Source: Desulfarculus sp.
GTDB taxonomy: Bacteria; Desulfobacterota; Desulfarculia; Desulfarculales; Desulfarculaceae
Direction of reading: 5' to 3'
Assembly: GCA_020216805.1 (NCBI GenBank)
Contig: JAIWNN010000032.1
Span: 1 to 10,000 of the forward strand
Length of the DNA stretch: 10,000 nt
Shown in pieces: positions 1 to 8,830 of this stretch. The notes beneath the pieces were generated by a model, which made no database searches, had not been told where the DNA came from, and saw nothing but the letters and a program-made list of their open reading frames with translations. Position 1 is the stretch's first letter, and each line of letters starts with the position of its first letter. The translations under genes and the position numbers were made by a program.

Positions 1-2169
1 GGCCCCACCGCCCGACCCCGTGAGCTGCCGCCGGGGCCGGCCCCGGACCTGGGCCAGGCCCCGCCCAGCACCGAGGAGACCATCGCCCAACTGCGGCTGC
101 GGCAGGAGAACCGAGAGCGGGTGGCCATGCCCATGCCCGAGGAGCAGGGCCTGCTCCAGGCCCCGCCCACGCAGGGGCGCGGAGTGGAGCGGGTGGGCGA
201 GCGCCCGCCCCAGGGCGGACCCCTGGGACCCGGCGGGGTGATGGACGGCGACGCCCAGGCCCTGTTCGACCGGGCCAAGCTGGATTTCGACACCCGGCGC
301 TACGCCGACGCCTACGCCGGCTTCGACCAGTTCCTGATGCGCTTCCCCGGCCACCGCCTGGCGGCCGAGGCCGCCTACCGCCGGGCCGACGCCTTCATGA
401 ACCTCAGCGAGCGCAAGATCGCCCCGTCCTTCTGGGACGTTATGGAAAAATACCAATACGCCCTGGACCGCTTCCCGGATTCCGACCAGGCCCCCTGGGC
501 CCTGTTGATGATGGGCAAGGCCAGCGCCTTGTTCGGCGAGCCCTTCCGCGCCCAGGGCTATTTCGACCTGGTGACCCAGGACTATCCCCAGAGCCAATAC
601 GCCAGCCTGGCCATGGTGGAGAGGGGGCAGACCTTCCTGGCCGAGCAGGACTACAACCGGGCGCTGGAGGAATACCGGCGCATCGTCGAACGTTATCCCG
701 ACAGCCGTTACCGCAAGGACGCGGAGTGGGGCATGGTCCAGGCCTACTTCGGACTGTCGGCCTATGACCGCGCCGCCGCGCTGGTGGAGCAGATGCTGGC
801 CCGCAACCCGCGCCTCTATCTGGAGGAACCGGAGATCCTCTACCACCTGGGCGAGGCCCAGTTCCAACTGCGCAAATACGTGGAGGCCCGGGCCAACTTC
901 CTCTGGGTGCTCAACCTCAAGCCCGACATCCGCGACAACGACATCATCCTGGCCCGGGTGGGAGACACCTACCAATACGAGGGCGAATACAAGACCGCCC
1001 AGGACGTCTTCAAGCAGGTGGTCAACCTTTACCCCGAGAGCGACGGGGCCCTGGTGGCTCGCATCCGCCTGGCCGAATCCCCGGAAAAGGACAGCCAGCA
1101 CCCCTGGGACATCTTCCAGGTCAAGGCCACCACCGACGCCCTCAACACCTACCAGGAGCTGGCCGAGAAGTACGCCAACCGGGCGGTGGGGCAGCTGGCC
1201 CAGCTCAAGCTGGGGGTCTACTATTACAAAATGGGCCAGCACGAAAAAAGCATCGCGGCCCTGGAGAAGCTCTTGCAGGACCACCCCCGCACCCCCTTCA
1301 AGCGCGAGGTGGACTACACCCTGAATCTGGCCTCCCTGGGGCTGCTGGACAGTCTGCGGCAGGCGGACAAGCCCATGGAGTTGATGAACGCCTACCTGCG
1401 CCACCGCCCCTACATCCAACGGCCCAACAGCAGCGACATCCTCAAGCTGCTGGCCTGGGCCTACGAGAAGACCGGTCAGAACGACCGCGCCGCCCGCACC
1501 TACCGGGTGCTGATCAGCCGGGGGCTCAACGAGCCGACCCTGGCGCTGGACATGGCCCGCAACCTGATGATCGAGGGCGACCACCAGGGGGTGATCAACA
1601 GCCTGGACGCGCAGGAGCTCAAGGCCCTCAAGGGCCCGGACCTGCGCCGGGCCTGGTCGCTGTTGGGCCGGGCTCTGGCCAGGCAGAAGCAATGGCTGCC
1701 GGCGGCGACCACCCTGGAGCAGCTCATCGCCACCCCAGGCGAGCCCCCGGCCGGGGCCGCCGATTACGCGGCCTATGGACGCGCGCTGTGGAACCTGGGC
1801 CGGCTGGCCCCGGCCCTGGCCGCCCTGGAACGGGCCGACCAACTGCTGGACAAGGAGCCCGGCCAGGTGGCCGGCCTGGAACGCCACCTGCTTGCCATGG
1901 ACAGCGGGACGGTGGCCCGCCAAGCGGAAAACTATCCTGAATCAGAGGGATATTTCCGTAAGGCCGTGGTGCTGGCCGGCTCCGACAACCAAAAGGCCCA
2001 GGCCCTGTACGAACTGGCCCAGTCCGCGCGCCTGGCCGGCGACGCCGAGGAGGTCCGCAAGGTTCTGGATCAGTTGGCCAAGCTCCAGGTGGACCCTTGG
2101 TCCAGCATGGCCCAGCGGATGCAGACCGACCTGGACATGGCGCCGCGCTTGGCCCAGGTAGGCAATTAG
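1..2169 (+). CDS. Tetratricopeptide repeat (TPR) protein, 5' end cut off by the window
   Basis: The reading frame is open from the first base to the TAG at 2167-2169, giving 722 visible residues, so the true start probably lies upstream. The first ~80 visible residues are rich in Pro, Gly, Glu and Arg and look like a disordered linker. From about residue 83 (base 247) to the end the protein is a run of helical TPR-type repeats, with repeated patterns such as YADAYAGFDQFLMRFPGH, YNRALEEYRRIVERYPDSRY and YKTAQDVFKQVVNLYPES. The '..F..YP.S.y...A' spacing resembles BamD/YbgF-type TPRs, which act in the periplasm or as scaffolds. No enzyme motif is visible. Possible internal starts are GTG 121, ATG 127 and ATG 241, but the linker has the same base composition as the rest, so I read it as part of the protein. 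It lies 55 bp upstream of a sigma-54 activator gene. Specific function unknown; a scaffold or envelope role is inferred. Confidence 0.85.
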   Translation, partial: GPTARPRELPPGPAPDLGQAPPSTEETIAQLRLRQENRERVAMPMPEEQGLLQAPPTQGRGVERVGERPPQGGPLGPGGVMDGDAQALFDRAKLDFDTRRYADAYAGFDQFLMRFPGHRLAAEAAYRRADAFMNLSERKIAPSFWDVMEKYQYALDRFPDSDQAPWALLMMGKASALFGEPFRAQGYFDLVTQDYPQSQYASLAMVERGQTFLAEQDYNRALEEYRRIVERYPDSRYRKDAEWGMVQAYFGLSAYDRAAALVEQMLARNPRLYLEEPEILYHLGEAQFQLRKYVEARANFLWVLNLKPDIRDNDIILARVGDTYQYEGEYKTAQDVFKQVVNLYPESDGALVARIRLAESPEKDSQHPWDIFQVKATTDALNTYQELAEKYANRAVGQLAQLKLGVYYYKMGQHEKSIAALEKLLQDHPRTPFKREVDYTLNLASLGLLDSLRQADKPMELMNAYLRHRPYIQRPNSSDILKLLAWAYEKTGQNDRAARTYRVLISRGLNEPTLALDMARNLMIEGDHQGVINSLDAQELKALKGPDLRRAWSLLGRALARQKQWLPAATTLEQLIATPGEPPAGAADYAAYGRALWNLGRLAPALAALERADQLLDKEPGQVAGLERHLLAMDSGTVARQAENYPESEGYFRKAVVLAGSDNQKAQALYELAQSARLAGDAEEVRKVLDQLAKLQVDPWSSMAQRMQTDLDMAPRLAQVGN

Positions 2170-2178
2170 ATGTATATT
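2149..2178 (+). promoter_or_regulatory. Candidate sigma-70 promoter for the response regulator gene
   Basis: A possible -35 box TTGGCC (2149-2154, 4 of 6 consensus bases) is followed after 18 bp by TATATT (2173-2178, 5 of 6). The -35 lies in the last codons of the TPR gene. The TATATTAT stretch is a rare AT-rich island in very GC-rich DNA. It would give a leader of about 40 nt before the start at 2225. Alternatively the regulator is simply co-transcribed with the TPR gene. Confidence 0.3.
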
Positions 2179-2212
2179 ATCGTGATGCGGAAGCACGCGT
2201 AACCCAGCGGCC

Positions 2213-2217
2213 AAGGA
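2213..2217 (+). promoter_or_regulatory. Ribosome binding site of the response regulator gene
   Basis: AAGGA sits 7 bp before the ATG at 2225 and decides that start. Confidence 0.6.
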
Positions 2218-2224
2218 CTGGCGC

Positions 2225-3634
<1,410 letters not shown>

Positions 3635-3680
3635 GTCGGCCGCCGTTTTTCCCCGCCAGGCCGGGAGACCGCCGAGGGCC

Positions 3681-4682
3681 ATGAACCGGGTGGAGATCAT
3701 CGCCGAGGTGGGGTCGGTGCACGACGGCAGCCTGGGCAACGCCGGCAAGCTGATCGAGGCCGCCGCCGCCGCCGGGGCCGACACCGTCAAGTTCCAGACC
3801 CACATCGCCGAGGCCGAGACCCTGGCCGACGCACCCATGCCGCCCTATTTCCAGGGTGAACCCCGTCTGGAGTATTTCCGGCGCACCGCCTTCACCCCCG
3901 CCCAGTGGCGCGGGTTGATGCTCCGTTGCGCCGAGCGGGGGGTGGGCTTCCTCTCCTCGCCCTTCTCGGCCCAGGCCTTGGATCTGTTGGAAGACCTGGG
4001 GGCGGAGCGCTACAAGATCCCATCGGGCGAGGTGACCAACCTGCCCCTGATCGAGCTGATCGCCCAGACCGGTAAACCGGTGCTCATCTCCTCGGGCATG
4101 AGCGACTGGGCCGAGCTGGACCGCGCGGTGGAGACGGTGCTCAGGCGCCACGACCGCCTGGTGGTGATGCAGTGCACGAGCGAGTATCCCTGCCCCTACG
4201 AGCGGGTGGGGCTCAACGTGATGCTGGCCATGAAGGAGCGCTACGGCCTGCCGGTGGGGCTGTCCGACCACACCCTGACCATTCACGCCTGCCTGGCGGC
4301 GGTGGCCCTGGGAGCCAGCGTGGTGGAGAAGCATTTCACCTTCAGCCGCCTGATGTACGGCTCCGACGCGGCCCACTCCCTGGAGCCGGCCGAGTTCGCC
4401 CAACTCTGCCAAGGCGTCCGCGCGATTCAGACCATGTTGGCCAACCCGGTGGACAAGGCCGACGCCGGGCGCTACGCGGAGATGAAGCGCGTGTTCGAGA
4501 AAAGCCTGGTCTCCCTGGCCGAGATCCCGGCCGGGACGGTGCTGACCCCCGCGCTGGTGGGGGTCAAGAAGCCCGGCTCCGGCATCCCGGCCGCGCGGCT
4601 GGCGGAGGTGCTGGGCCGGCGGGCGGCCCGAGCGGTGCCAGCCGACCGCCTTTTGAGCGAGGCGGACATCCTCTGGGACTAG
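3681..4682 (+). CDS. NeuB-family nonulosonate (sialic-acid-like) synthase
   Basis: 333 residues, close to the usual NeuB length. NeuB-family enzymes condense phosphoenolpyruvate with an N-acyl hexosamine (ManNAc or a bacillosamine-type sugar) to make nine-carbon acidic sugars for capsule, LPS or flagellin. The TIM barrel is about 1-245, with KFQTH (37-41), the family KIPSGEVTN motif (112-120), SDHT with metal-ligand candidate His197, and VEKHFT with the second candidate His218. A C-terminal SAF/antifreeze-like domain spans about 271-333 and ends in GSGIP...LLSEADI. The N-terminal motif is AEVGSVHDGS where NeuB/LegI enzymes usually have an NHNG-type motif, so the exact substrate (sialic, legionaminic, pseudaminic or other acid) cannot be assigned. 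GAGGG at 3674-3678 is very close to the ATG; GGGAG at 3663-3667 is farther away. The glycosyltransferase gene starts 5 bp after its stop, so the two are very likely co-transcribed. No CMP-sugar activating enzyme or epimerase is in the window. Confidence 0.88.
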   Translation: MNRVEIIAEVGSVHDGSLGNAGKLIEAAAAAGADTVKFQTHIAEAETLADAPMPPYFQGEPRLEYFRRTAFTPAQWRGLMLRCAERGVGFLSSPFSAQALDLLEDLGAERYKIPSGEVTNLPLIELIAQTGKPVLISSGMSDWAELDRAVETVLRRHDRLVVMQCTSEYPCPYERVGLNVMLAMKERYGLPVGLSDHTLTIHACLAAVALGASVVEKHFTFSRLMYGSDAAHSLEPAEFAQLCQGVRAIQTMLANPVDKADAGRYAEMKRVFEKSLVSLAEIPAGTVLTPALVGVKKPGSGIPAARLAEVLGRRAARAVPADRLLSEADILWD

Positions 4683-4687
4683 CCCCC

Positions 4688-5734
4688 ATGCCACCCTTGG
4701 TCTCGGTGTTGATGTCGGTCCACAACGGCCGGGACTTCCTGCCCGCCGCCCTGGATTGCATTCTCGGGCAAACCTTGACCGACCTGGAGTTCATCGTCAT
4801 CGACGACGGCTCCCGCGACGACACCTGGGAGCTGATCCAGGCCCGCGCCGCCACCGATTCCCGCCTGCGCCCGGCGCGAAACCCCGCCAACCTGGGCCTG
4901 ACCCGCTCCCTCAACCGGGGCCTGGAGCTGGCCCGGGGGCGCTACCTGGCCCGGCAGGACGTGGACGACCAGTCGCTGCCCCAGCGCCTGGCCCAGCAGG
5001 CGGCCTTCTTGGAGGCCCACCCCGGGGTGGTGCTGCTGGGGACCTGGGCCGAACGGGTGGACGGGGCTGGGCGGACCATCCCCGGCCTGGGGCGGGAGCC
5101 GGCCACCGACCGGGCTATCCGGCGCAAGATGCTCCTGGCCAACGCCTTCTTCCACACCTCGGTGATGCTGCGCCGCGAAATCCTGACCAACCACGGCCTG
5201 GCCTACGACCCCGAGCTGCCCTTTGCCCAGGACTACGATCTCTGGTCGCGGCTGCTGCTCCACGGCCAAGGGGCCAACCTGACCCAACCCCTGGTCCGCT
5301 TTCGCACCCACCCCGGCCAGATCAGCTCGGCCCGGGCGGTGGAGCAGCGCCGGGTGGCCGACGGCGTGGCCTGGGCCAACCTGGAGCGGGCCGGCCTGGC
5401 GGCCGAGTTCACCCCGGCCCAGGTGGCCCTGATGCGCCGGCTGGCCCTGGAGACCCCTCCCTTGACCCCGGGCATGCGTCGGGAGCAGTTCGCCGGCCTG
5501 ACCCGCCTGATCCGGCTCGTCGAGGCCCGCGATCCCGCCCCGGACCCGGAGTGGGAGCGGGTCAAGCGCCAGTGGCTCGCCGACGCCCGGCGCTATCTCT
5601 TCACCGCCCCCCACGGCCGGGAGGATCTGCGCGCCCGGGCGGCCATCATCGCCGCCGACCCCCGGGGGGCCCTGGCTGACGCCGGGGCCTGGCTCCTCCG
5701 CGCCATCGCCAACCGCCTGCCCCGGCGGGGATAG
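4688..5734 (+). CDS. Family 2 glycosyltransferase
   Basis: 348 residues. A GT-A fold enzyme that transfers a sugar from a nucleotide donor, probably at the cytoplasmic face. Seen: the N-terminal strand VSVLMSVHNG (5-14), IDDGS nucleotide-binding segment (38-42), NLGLTRSLNRGLELARG (68-84), metal-binding DVD (91-93, typical ARxDxDD context), HTSVMLRR (156-163) and the QDYDLW acceptor-side motif (181-186) carrying the likely catalytic acid. The C-terminal ~120 residues are helical, have no obvious membrane segment, and are not recognisable further. The reading frame stays open upstream to 4172, but that part lies inside the NeuB gene in another frame. ATG 4688, 5 bp after the NeuB stop, begins exactly where GT2 homology begins. 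No strong Shine-Dalgarno is visible, so translational coupling to the synthase is likely. Donor and acceptor unknown. Confidence 0.88.
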   Translation: MPPLVSVLMSVHNGRDFLPAALDCILGQTLTDLEFIVIDDGSRDDTWELIQARAATDSRLRPARNPANLGLTRSLNRGLELARGRYLARQDVDDQSLPQRLAQQAAFLEAHPGVVLLGTWAERVDGAGRTIPGLGREPATDRAIRRKMLLANAFFHTSVMLRREILTNHGLAYDPELPFAQDYDLWSRLLLHGQGANLTQPLVRFRTHPGQISSARAVEQRRVADGVAWANLERAGLAAEFTPAQVALMRRLALETPPLTPGMRREQFAGLTRLIRLVEARDPAPDPEWERVKRQWLADARRYLFTAPHGREDLRARAAIIAADPRGALADAGAWLLRAIANRLPRRG

Positions 5735-5781
5735 GCCGCCGGGCCGCGGGCAAAGTGGGGGAGGGCGAAAAGGCGGCGGGG

Positions 5782-5800
5782 CGGGGACGGACTATCCCCG
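5782..5800. terminator. Possible bidirectional hairpin between convergent genes
   Basis: In the 93 bp between the convergent stops at 5734 and 5828, CGGGGA (5782-5787) and TCCCCG (5795-5800) form a perfect 6-bp stem with a 7-nt loop. There is no T tract on the + side. On the - side the nearest run is TTTT about 10 nt beyond the stem. It is therefore not a canonical intrinsic terminator, and the placement between two gene ends is the main support. Confidence 0.3.
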
Positions 5801-5827
5801 GCGTCTCCGATCATCCCAGGATGGCGG

Positions 5828-7876
5828 CTACTTGCCTCGCTCCGAGGCCCGGTCGTAGTGCGAGAACTGCATGCTGAAGCTGGCCCGACCCTGGGTGGCG
5901 GAGCGCAGGGCGGTGGAGTAGCCGAACATGGCCTTCAAGGGCACCGAGGCCCGCAGGATGTTGGTGCCGCCTTTCGGTTCCACCTCCTCCACCGACCCGC
6001 CCCGGGAGTTGAGCTCGCCGATGACCTCGCCCATGAACTCCTCGGGCACCAGCACCTCCACCTTCATCACCGGCTCCAACAGCACTGGCCCGGCCTCGGT
6101 CAGGGCCTTCTTCAGCGCCAGGGAGCAGGCCAGGCGATAGCCCAGCTCGGTGGAGACGCCGGGGGTGAAGGCCCCGCCCTGAATGTGCACCCAGGTGTCC
6201 ACCACCGGGTAGCCCAGCACCACGCCGCTGGTGAGCCCCTCCTCCACCGCCTGGCGCAGGACTGGGTCCACGTTGGTGGGCACCTCTTCCTCCGGGGCCT
6301 GGTTGCGGAAGGTGTTGCCCCCGCCCCGGGGGTTGGGGCCCACCGCCAGGCGGATGGTCCCGGCCTGGCGGGCCCCGCCCAGCTCGCGGTCGAAGGTCTC
6401 GACCACCTCCACCTCGTTGGTGACGGTCTCGCGGTAGACCACTTGGGGCCGGCCCACGTTGACCTTGAGCCCGAACTCCCGCTCCAGACGGTGGACCAGC
6501 ACCTCCAGGTGCAGTTCGCCCATGCCGCTGATCACGGTCTGGCCGGTGTCCTCATCGGTGCGCACCCGGAAGGTGGGGTCCTCGTCGGCCAGCTTGTCCA
6601 GGGCCAGGGCCAGCTTGTCCTGGTCGCCCACCGTCTTGGGCTCCACCGCCACGCTGATCACCGGCTCGTAGAACTCGATCGGGTCCAGCAGGATGGGCCG
6701 GTCTTTGGCGGCCAGGGTGTCGCCGGTGCCGGCGTTTTTCAGCCCCATGCAGCCCACGATCTCCCCGGCCCGGGCCTCCTCGATGCGTTCGCGCTTGTTG
6801 GCGTGCATGCGCAGGATGCGGGCCACCTTCTCCATTTGGTGCTTGCCGGCGTTGTAGACCTCGGCCCCGGCCTTGAGCACCCCGGAATAGACCCGCACAT
6901 AGACCAGCTTGCGTCCCTGGTCCATCTGCACCTTGAAGCACAGCGCGGCCAAGGGCGCGGCGTCGTCGGCCCGGCGGATCTCGGTCTCGCCGCTGTCGGG
7001 GTGGATGCCCTCCACCGGCGGGATGTCCAACGGCGAGGGCAGGTAGGCCACCACCGCGTCCAGCACTGGCTGCACCCCTTTGTTGCGCAGGGCGCTGCCG
7101 GCGAAGACCGGCACCAGCTTCATGGCGATGGTGGCCCGGCGGATGGCGGCCATCAGGTCCTTCTGGGGGATCTCATCCTCCGCCAGATAGAGCTCCATGA
7201 TGGCGTCGTCGGTCTCGGCCACCGCCTCCAATAACGCCGTGCGCGAGTCATTGGCGACCTGCGCCATCTCCTCCGGGATCGGACCCCGGGTGTAGGTCAT
7301 CCCCTGGTCGGCCTCGTCCCAGACCAGGGCCTCCATGGTCACCAGATCGATGACTCCCTTGAACTGATCCTCGGCCCCCCAGGGGATGGTCAAGGGGAGG
7401 GGGCGGGCCCCCAACTTATGACGCATCTGGGCCAAAACCCGCTCGAAGTCCGCGCCCACCCGGTCCATCTTGTTGACGAAGGCGATCTTGGGCACCCCGT
7501 AGCGGTCGGCCTGGTGCCAGACCGTCTCCGACTGGGGCTCGACTCCGCCCACCGCGCAGAAGACCGCGATGGCCCCGTCCAGGACGCGCAGGGAGCGCTC
7601 CACCTCGATGGTGAAATCCACGTGGCCTGGGGTGTCGATGAGGTTGAAGCTGTGGCCGTCCCACTGGCAGAAGGTGGCGGCGCTGGTGATGGTGATCCCG
7701 CGCTCCTGCTCTTCCTCCATCCAGTCCATCACCGCCGCGCCGTCATGGACCTCGCCCATCTTGTGGGTGCGGCCGGTGTAGTACAGCACTCGCTCGGTGA
7801 AGGTGGTCTTGCCGGCATCGATGTGGGCCATGATGCCAAAGTTGCGGGTCTTCTTGAGCCGTGCCTCGCCGGCCAT
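5828..7876 (-). CDS. fusA: Elongation factor G, probably the recycling-type paralogue (spdEFG2/EFG2mt-like)
   Basis: 682 residues, full length for EF-G, a ribosomal GTPase acting in translocation and in ribosome recycling with RRF. GTPase motifs are intact: G1 AHIDAGKT (17-24), switch I RGITI (59-63), G3 DTPGH (81-85), G4 NKMD (135-138), G5 SAL (261-263). Domain III carries [11 protein letters not shown], and the C-terminal domain carries [26 protein letters not shown] and [15 protein letters not shown]. The domain IV tip departs from classical EF-G: the usual SGGRGQYGHV segment reads [10 protein letters not shown] (around 500-508), and the usual GSYHDVDSSE segment, which contains the translocation-critical His, reads [10 protein letters not shown] (568-577). 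From memory, these resemble the mitochondrial/spirochete recycling EF-G. No tuf, rpsL or rpsG is adjacent, so it is outside a str operon. The start is supported by GAAGG (7884-7888) 7 bp upstream. EF-G identity is near certain; the subfamily is an inference. Confidence 0.95.
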   Translation of the reverse strand: MAGEARLKKTRNFGIMAHIDAGKTTFTERVLYYTGRTHKMGEVHDGAAVMDWMEEEQERGITITSAATFCQWDGHSFNLIDTPGHVDFTIEVERSLRVLDGAIAVFCAVGGVEPQSETVWHQADRYGVPKIAFVNKMDRVGADFERVLAQMRHKLGARPLPLTIPWGAEDQFKGVIDLVTMEALVWDEADQGMTYTRGPIPEEMAQVANDSRTALLEAVAETDDAIMELYLAEDEIPQKDLMAAIRRATIAMKLVPVFAGSALRNKGVQPVLDAVVAYLPSPLDIPPVEGIHPDSGETEIRRADDAAPLAALCFKVQMDQGRKLVYVRVYSGVLKAGAEVYNAGKHQMEKVARILRMHANKRERIEEARAGEIVGCMGLKNAGTGDTLAAKDRPILLDPIEFYEPVISVAVEPKTVGDQDKLALALDKLADEDPTFRVRTDEDTGQTVISGMGELHLEVLVHRLEREFGLKVNVGRPQVVYRETVTNEVEVVETFDRELGGARQAGTIRLAVGPNPRGGGNTFRNQAPEEEVPTNVDPVLRQAVEEGLTSGVVLGYPVVDTWVHIQGGAFTPGVSTELGYRLACSLALKKALTEAGPVLLEPVMKVEVLVPEEFMGEVIGELNSRGGSVEEVEPKGGTNILRASVPLKAMFGYSTALRSATQGRASFSMQFSHYDRASERGK

Positions 7877-7883
7877 GGGTTAG

Positions 7884-7888
7884 CCTTC
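7884..7888 (-). promoter_or_regulatory. Ribosome binding site of the EF-G gene
   Basis: On the - strand GAAGG lies 7 nt before the ATG whose first base is 7876, confirming that start. Confidence 0.65.
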
Positions 7889-7916
7889 GCTTTCCGGTTC
7901 ACGGGGATCGGTCGCT

Positions 7917-7932
7917 GGCCCCCGGAGGGGCC
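7917..7932 (-). promoter_or_regulatory. Very stable tetraloop hairpin in the EF-G leader
   Basis: On the - strand GGCCCC-TCCG-GGGGCC forms a 6-bp all-GC stem closed by a C-G pair around UCCG, a member of the UNCG class of extra-stable RNA tetraloops. It ends 28 nt before the ribosome binding site. No T run follows, so it is not an intrinsic terminator. A role in mRNA stability or protein binding is inferred only. Confidence 0.4.
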
Positions 7933-7976
7933 CGACCGGGGTGGTGCGGACCAATGCTGGCCTGGAACACAGTGAC

Positions 7977-8000
7977 GCCGCCTCGAAATTACGCGGCGGC
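7977..8000 (-). promoter_or_regulatory. Inverted repeat at the predicted 5' end of the EF-G transcript
   Basis: GCCGCC (7977-7982) and GGCGGC (7995-8000) are perfect 6-bp arms with a 12-nt loop. They begin within about one base of the predicted transcription start (about 8001). It could be a 5'-terminal stabilising stem-loop or an operator over the start site. Confidence 0.35.
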
Positions 8001-8007
8001 TATAGTA

Positions 8008-8035
8008 TTTATACGCCAGGTCCACTCACTGTCAA
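8008..8035 (-). promoter_or_regulatory. Strong sigma-70-type promoter for the EF-G gene
   Basis: On the - strand a perfect -35 TTGACA (8030-8035) is separated by 16 bp from -10 TATAAA (8008-8013), followed by more A/T. The predicted start is near 8001, giving a leader of about 125 nt. This is by far the best housekeeping promoter in the window and implies strong vegetative expression. Confidence 0.75.
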
Positions 8036-8062
8036 CCCGAGCCCCGCCAGCGCGGAAACCCA

Positions 8063-8067
8063 GGGAG
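8063..8067 (+). promoter_or_regulatory. Ribosome binding site deciding the start of the DNA glycosylase
   Basis: GGGAG lies 5 bp before ATG 8073. The frame is open farther upstream, to 7941, but that stretch would run through the EF-G promoter and has no homology. Confidence 0.6.
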
Positions 8068-8072
8068 CCTCC

Positions 8073-8744
8073 ATGAGTCCCGAGCCCCGCCTACTGCAAC
8101 TGCACGACCGCCTCCTGGCCGCCTTCGGCCCCCAGCACTGGTGGCCGGGCGAGACCCCCTTCGAGGTCCTGGTGGGCGCGGTGCTGACCCAGAACACCAA
8201 CTGGGGCAACGTGGAGCGGGCCATCGCCAACCTCAAGGCCCGCGGGGTGCTGGATTTCGCCGCCCTGCGCGGTCTGGAGTTGGCGGAGCTGGCCGAGCTG
8301 ATCCGGCCGGCGGGCTACTACAACCTCAAGGCGACTCGCCTGCGCAACCTATTGGATTTGCTCCACCATCACCACGGAGAGACCTGGGAGGAGGTCTTCC
8401 GCCTGCCCCTGGAGACGGCCCGGGAGCGCCTGCTGGCGGCCAGGGGCGTGGGCCCGGAGACGGCCGACTCCATCCTGCTTTACGCCGGCGGCCGGCCCAG
8501 CTTCGTCATCGACGCCTACACCTTCCGGGTGCTCCACCGCCACGGCCTGGGCCTGGGCCTGGACTACCACGGCCTGCGGAGGCTGTTCATGGCCAGCCTG
8601 CCACCCAAGGTCTCGCTATACAACGAGTTTCACGCCCTCCTGGTGCGTCTGGGCAAGGATTATTGCAAAAAGGGCCGCCCGGCGTGCGTGTCCTGCCCGG
8701 TCCGGGACTGGGCCGGGGGCCCCGCGGTCGCGGAATTCGTCTGA
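8073..8744 (+). CDS. Endonuclease III-like HhH-GPD DNA glycosylase (MagIII/COG2231-like)
   Basis: 223 residues. A base-excision repair protein of the HhH-GPD superfamily, which removes damaged (often alkylated) bases from DNA. Seen: the N-terminal PFEVLVGAVLTQNTNW segment (29-44, classical 'LTQNT'), helix-hairpin-helix around RGVGPETADSILL (124-136), and catalytic Asp147 in FVIDAYTFRV. The Schiff-base Lys of true endonuclease III (GVGRKTA) is Glu129 here, so it is probably a monofunctional glycosylase without AP-lyase activity. MagIII-type 3-methyladenine glycosylases have a similar G-x-G-x-E-[ST]-AD motif. Near the C terminus Cys198-x6-Cys205-x2-Cys208 match the iron-sulphur loop, but the fourth position (x5 later) is Ala214, so an intact [4Fe-4S] cluster is doubtful. 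The start at 8073 is chosen over the upstream in-frame ATG at 7941 because of the ribosome binding site. It is divergent from the EF-G gene with a 196-bp spacer and appears monocistronic. Confidence 0.85.
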   Translation: MSPEPRLLQLHDRLLAAFGPQHWWPGETPFEVLVGAVLTQNTNWGNVERAIANLKARGVLDFAALRGLELAELAELIRPAGYYNLKATRLRNLLDLLHHHHGETWEEVFRLPLETARERLLAARGVGPETADSILLYAGGRPSFVIDAYTFRVLHRHGLGLGLDYHGLRRLFMASLPPKVSLYNEFHALLVRLGKDYCKKGRPACVSCPVRDWAGGPAVAEFV

Positions 8745-8749
8745 TTTGG

Positions 8750-8778
8750 TTGGCAATTTGGGGAAACAAGGGTATATC
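8750..8778 (+). promoter_or_regulatory. Candidate sigma-70 promoter for the membrane protein gene
   Basis: TTGGCA (8750-8755, 5 of 6) is followed after 17 bp by TATATC (8773-8778, 4 of 6), in the AT-richer gap after the glycosylase stop. The predicted start is near 8785, giving a leader of about 45 nt before ATG 8831. Confidence 0.4.
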
Positions 8779-8830
8779 ATGACCTTACGCCGCCCCTGCC
8801 CCCAATGCGCCACCTTTTGCGGAACCCGCC

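Noticed and set aside
20..241. Small + strand frame at the window start
   Set aside because: Arg/Pro-rich out-of-frame reading of the TPR gene's linker; the TPR frame itself is open to base 1.
3636..3670. Possible terminator between the activator and the NeuB gene (CGGCC/GGCCG arms around a T5 run)
   Set aside because: The T run lies in the loop, not after the stem, and the stem is only 5 bp with a 17-nt loop.
4172..4687. In-frame upstream extension of the glycosyltransferase
   Set aside because: It overlaps the NeuB gene in another frame and translates to Gly/Arg/Pro-rich sequence; GT2 homology begins at 4688.
8544..8562. Short GCCTGG repeat inside the glycosylase gene
   Set aside because: About three copies encoding Gly-Leu residues; simple high-GC codon repetition, not a structural repeat.
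8750..8770. Possible sigma-54 promoter (TTGGCA...) before the membrane protein
   Set aside because: TGGCA is present but no TTGC-type -12 element follows at the required spacing; a sigma-70 reading fits better.
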